DNA of 8,332 nt from an uncultured Collinsella sp. (GTDB lineage Bacteria > Actinomycetota > Coriobacteriia > Coriobacteriales > Coriobacteriaceae): positions 1 to 8,332 of the forward strand of contig CABUBS010000092.1 in NCBI GenBank assembly GCA_902489855.1. The letters run 5' to 3'. Position 1 is the first letter of the stretch; each line of letters begins with the position of its first letter. The position numbers and the translations under genes are program-made. Positions 6,523 through 8,332 of this stretch are shown here, piece after piece. The notes under the pieces are model-generated. The model saw only the letters and a program-made list of their open reading frames with translations, did not search any database and was not told where the DNA came from.

Positions 6523-6580
6523 GTAGTCGTTGGGGACGTTCTTAAACGACTAGTCAAACAAGAACGTCCCCAATGACTAC
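6523..6580. repeat. REP/BIME-like palindrome, 21-bp arms
   Basis: Arms at 6523-6543 and 6560-6580 are reverse complements at 20 of 21 positions (outer part GTAGTCRTTGGGGACGTTCT), around a 16-base centre holding the 8-bp palindrome GACTAGTC (6548-6555). Sequences of the TTGGGGACGTTC type are often seen beside REP-associated tyrosine transposases (RAYT, IS200/Y1 group); this link is from memory of the family, and no such transposase is present here. The structure could also block readthrough between the convergent operons. Confidence 0.65.
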
Positions 6581-6654
6581 TTTGCGGGCAGCTAAAAGAG
6601 CCCCATCCTAAATTAGCTACCCCGCCAACACCGCAGGTAGAGCAAAAGTCAGCG

Positions 6655-6754
6655 AAAGCCCGCCAGAGCGAGCAAGGTGCCTTGAAGCGAGGCGGCATTG
6701 ACCTTCTGGTCATGCCGCCGAAGCTGAAAGGCAGATTGCCGCTCTGGCGGGCTT
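6655..6754. repeat. About 100-bp long imperfect hairpin, repeat or structured RNA
   Basis: AAGCCCGCCAGAGCG (6656-6670) pairs exactly with CGCTCTGGCGGGCTT (6740-6754). Inside, AAGGTGCCTT faces AAAGGCAGATT, AGC faces GCT, and GGCGGCATTGACC faces GGTCATGCCGCC around a TTCT loop, so almost the whole unit forms one bulged stem. No ORF is credible. It lies between the convergent permease and DAHP synthase genes. On the minus strand it is followed by TTTCGCTGACTTTT, so it may help end DAHP synthase transcripts; equally it may be one copy of a dispersed repeat. Confidence 0.6.
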
Positions 6755-6767
6755 GCAGCGTCGAGTC

Positions 6768-6795
6768 GTTACGCGGTTTGGTAAAACCGCGTAAC
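6768..6795 (-). terminator. Terminator-like hairpin overlapping the DAHP synthase stop codon
   Basis: GTTACGCGGTTT (6768-6779) and AAACCGCGTAAC (6784-6795) form a perfect 12-bp stem with a 4-base loop. The last base of the TAG stop codon (6797-6795) is within the stem. On the minus strand the stem is followed by CGACTCGACG, not a T tract, so it is not a classic intrinsic terminator; it may protect the 3' end or act with the larger hairpin beyond it. Confidence 0.5.
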
Positions 6796-7826
6796 TAAAT
6801 ACGTTCCGCGATCTCGTGGATGAGGTAGTCGGTCTTTTCCCAGCCCAGGCACGGATCGGTGATCGACTTGCCAAAGACGCCGCCGTCGACCGGCTGGTTG
6901 CCGTCCTCCAGGTAGGACTCGATCATAAAGCCCTTGACCAGCTTGGAGATGGACTCGTTGCGGCGGCAGCTGTCGAGCACCTCCTTGCAAATGCGATACT
7001 GCTCAAGCGGGCGCTTACCCGAGTTGTCGTGGTTGCAGTCGATGACCGCTGCCGGATTGGCATAGCCGGCGTGCTCGGTGTAGCGTTCGGCCAGGCGCTC
7101 CAGGTGCTCGTAGTGGTAGTTGGGGTAGGTGCGACCGTCGAGACCGATGTAGCCACGCATAACGGCGTGCGCGAGCGGATTGCCGTCGCACTCGACCTCC
7201 CAGTTGCGGAAGATGAAGCTCTGGTGCGCCTGCGCGGCGTAAATGGAGTTGAGCATAACGGTGGTGGAACCGGCGGTGGGGTTCTTCATGCCCACGGGCA
7301 CCGAAATACCGCTCGACACCAGGCGATGCTCCTGGTTTTCGACCGAGCGTGCGCCCACGGCCACATAGCTCAGCAGGTCAACGAGGTACTGGTAGTTGGA
7401 CGGATAGAGCATCTCGTCGGCGGTGAAGAAGCCTGTTTCCTTAATAACGCGCAGGTGCATATGGCGGATGGCCTTGACGCCCTCGAGCAGGTCGTCGGGA
7501 GCCTCGGGGTTGGGGTTGTGCAGCAGGCCCTTGTAGCCGGTGCCCTTGGTGCGCGGCTTATTGGTGTAGACGCGCGGAATGATGATGAGCTTGTCCTTGA
7601 CCTCCTCGGCGGTCTTGGCCAGTCGGTTCATGTACTCGAGGACCGAATCCTCGCGGTCGGCAGAGCACGGGCCGATGATGAGCACCTTGCGTGCGTCCTC
7701 GCCGGTAAAGACTTTGGCGACCTCGGCGTCAAATGCCTGCTTTTTGGCGGTAAGCTCGGCAGAAAGCGGCATTTCCTCGCGGATCTCCATGGGGATCGGC
7801 AGCCTGCGTTTGAATTCCATGGCCAT
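6795..7826 (-). CDS. aroF: 3-deoxy-7-phosphoheptulonate (DAHP) synthase, class I (AroF/AroG/AroH type)
   Basis: A 343-residue cytosolic enzyme that condenses phosphoenolpyruvate with erythrose 4-phosphate, the first step of the shikimate pathway to aromatic amino acids. Family motifs run in order: IGPCSADRE with metal ligand C54; RVYTNKPRTKGTGYKG with R85, K90 and R92 for substrate binding; GARSVENQEHR with R160; PVGMKNPTAGS with K181; IDCNHDNSGK with metal ligand H266; MIESYLEDGNQ with E303; SITDPCLGWE with D324. All four metal ligands (C, H, E, D) are present and the length matches the E. coli enzymes, so it should be active. The start at 7826 is supported by GAGGAGG at 7832-7838, 5 bases upstream; ATG 7820 is an alternative. 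It is monocistronic in this window. Which aromatic amino acid inhibits it cannot be read with confidence, so the symbol stands for the class rather than a specific isozyme. Confidence 0.95.
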   Translation of the reverse strand: MAMEFKRRLPIPMEIREEMPLSAELTAKKQAFDAEVAKVFTGEDARKVLIIGPCSADREDSVLEYMNRLAKTAEEVKDKLIIIPRVYTNKPRTKGTGYKGLLHNPNPEAPDDLLEGVKAIRHMHLRVIKETGFFTADEMLYPSNYQYLVDLLSYVAVGARSVENQEHRLVSSGISVPVGMKNPTAGSTTVMLNSIYAAQAHQSFIFRNWEVECDGNPLAHAVMRGYIGLDGRTYPNYHYEHLERLAERYTEHAGYANPAAVIDCNHDNSGKRPLEQYRICKEVLDSCRRNESISKLVKGFMIESYLEDGNQPVDGGVFGKSITDPCLGWEKTDYLIHEIAERI

Positions 7827-7880
7827 AGGGGCCTCCTCAATCTATAGAAAGAGCAATAAGCGTATTGTCGAGTGTTCGGC

Positions 7881-7909
7881 ATTATCCGCTGTCGCACGCT
7901 AAAGTGCAA
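7881..7909 (-). promoter_or_regulatory. Sigma-70-type promoter of the DAHP synthase gene
   Basis: On the minus strand TTGCAC (7909-7904) and GATAAT (7886-7881) are separated by exactly 17 bases. Transcription would start near 7874, giving a leader of about 48 bases before ATG 7826. That leader is too short for a leader-peptide attenuator and shows no T-box features. Confidence 0.7.
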
Positions 7910-7924
7910 GCCCTTGCCACCCCG

Positions 7925-7962
7925 AAACCTGCCAAAAGGGACAGGTTTATTTTGGCAGGTTT
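7925..7962. repeat. 13-bp dyad upstream of the DAHP synthase promoter
   Basis: AAACCTGCCAAAA (7925-7937) and its exact reverse complement TTTTGGCAGGTTT (7950-7962) surround 12 bases. The centre holds ACAGGT (7941-7946), which can pair with the left arm's ACCTG as an alternative stem, so two folds compete. The dyad is 16 bp upstream of the -35 box of the minus-strand promoter. It could be an operator, the terminator of a gene beyond the window, or an intergenic repeat. Confidence 0.55.
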
Positions 7963-8048
7963 TATATGGGTAAACGTTGGCGCTCACCAGGATGGGATGA
8001 CGCCGTGAGGGACCCTAAGCCTGCCGCCGATTCCCCGGGGAGTACCCA

Positions 8049-8277
8049 GTGGGCAAAAAATGCCAAATATGAGTACTGTTGCTAACCTAGTAACATATCC
8101 GTCTAGCGAGATAATAGACAAAGTGATTAATATGTTCATTAACGTTGGCAGACGGAAGCCTGCTAACGGGCGTTTTATTAATTTGAAGGCGTATAGAGGC
8201 CGCAAAGAGGTCGTTTGAGGCGGTTTTGGCTGTTACTAAAAAGGTGACAGTACTCATATTTGCTATTTTTTGCCCAC
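8049..8277. mobile_element. 229-bp MITE-like element with 31-bp terminal inverted repeats
   Basis: The ends at 8049-8079 and 8247-8277 are inverted repeats identical at 29 of 31 positions: GTGGGCAAAAAAT, two differing bases, then CAAATATGAGTACTGT. A further match at equal depth (TAGTAACA, 8088-8095 and 8231-8238) extends similarity to about 47 bp per end, and ACCC/GGGT just outside also mirrors. The interior is AT-rich compared with the flanking genes and encodes no transposase. Because each end contains ATGAGTACTGT, both strands show a short ORF beginning MSTV, but neither has a ribosome binding site. The size, ends and lack of coding capacity fit a non-autonomous transposable element. No clear target-site duplication was found. 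The remaining 55 bp to the window edge show nothing recognisable. Confidence 0.75.
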
Positions 8278-8332
8278 AGGGTTTGGAAGGGGCTGTCAAT
8301 CAGGTCCCAGGGGAGGCGGCTCAAAGGCCGCA

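Noticed and set aside
6357..6580. CRISPR array from the repeated palindromes
   Set aside because: The repeats are inverted and of different sequences, not direct repeats with regular spacers; no cas gene is present.
6471..6713. 80-codon minus-strand ORF in the repeat-rich gap
   Set aside because: Crosses three unrelated inverted repeats; composition S/R/C-rich with no ribosome binding site.
6816..7847. 343-codon plus-strand ORF opposite DAHP synthase
   Set aside because: Antisense shadow of a well-supported enzyme gene; repetitive V/A/G/D composition and no motif.
7827..7880. Leader-peptide attenuator or T-box before DAHP synthase
   Set aside because: The predicted leader is only about 48 bases with no run of Trp, Phe or Tyr codons and no T-box sequence.
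8069..8218. 49-codon plus-strand ORF (MSTVANLVTY...) inside the 229-bp element
   Set aside because: No ribosome binding site; its start comes from the terminal repeat, and the same MSTV start appears on the other strand for that reason.
8087..8299. 70-codon minus-strand ORF across the 229-bp element
   Set aside because: Spans the element boundary and shows no domain or ribosome binding site.

Overview
The window reads as bacterial chromosome from a moderately high-GC actinobacterium of the Coriobacteriia, most likely Collinsella or a close relative. This is inferred from the protein style, codon bias and type of intergenic inverted repeats; no rRNA or other phylogenetic marker is present. 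It carries five well-supported protein genes and several intergenic stretches packed with inverted repeats. No tRNA, rRNA, CRISPR array, transposase or prophage gene was found.

Layout. (a) 27-1645, minus strand: an AraC-family regulator with an N-terminal cupin, followed 56 bp downstream by a HAD-family phosphatase, probably one transcript. The regulator appears to be leaderless: a TATACT box ends 6 bases before its ATG. (b) 1646-2135: a poorly coding stretch with a 12-bp inverted repeat, a doubtful 69-codon ORF and possible relics of decayed genes. (c) 2136-3125, minus: one polypeptide joining an N-terminal NUDIX (MutT-like) hydrolase to a C-terminal Vsr-type mismatch endonuclease through a lysine/arginine-rich linker, starting at TTG. 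(d) 3274-6253, plus: a two-gene ABC transporter operon of the BceAB type (antimicrobial-peptide sensing or resistance), divergent from the NUDIX-Vsr gene, with a dyad across its likely promoter and a strong intrinsic terminator at 6292-6331. (e) 6332-6794: about 460 bp without a gene, almost filled by four separate inverted-repeat structures. (f) 6795-7826, minus: class I DAHP synthase, the entry enzyme of the shikimate pathway, with a recognisable sigma-70-type promoter at 7881-7909. (g) 7827-8332: non-coding, with a 13-bp dyad (7925-7962) and a 229-bp MITE-like element (8049-8277) with 31-bp near-perfect terminal inverted repeats.

The genes do not form one pathway. The regulator and HAD phosphatase may act together; the two ABC proteins form one transporter; the NUDIX-Vsr protein is a stand-alone DNA/nucleotide repair enzyme with no cytosine methyltransferase beside it; DAHP synthase is housekeeping. 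The most unusual items are the NUDIX-Vsr fusion and the dense non-autonomous repeats. No wholly new multi-gene system is evident.
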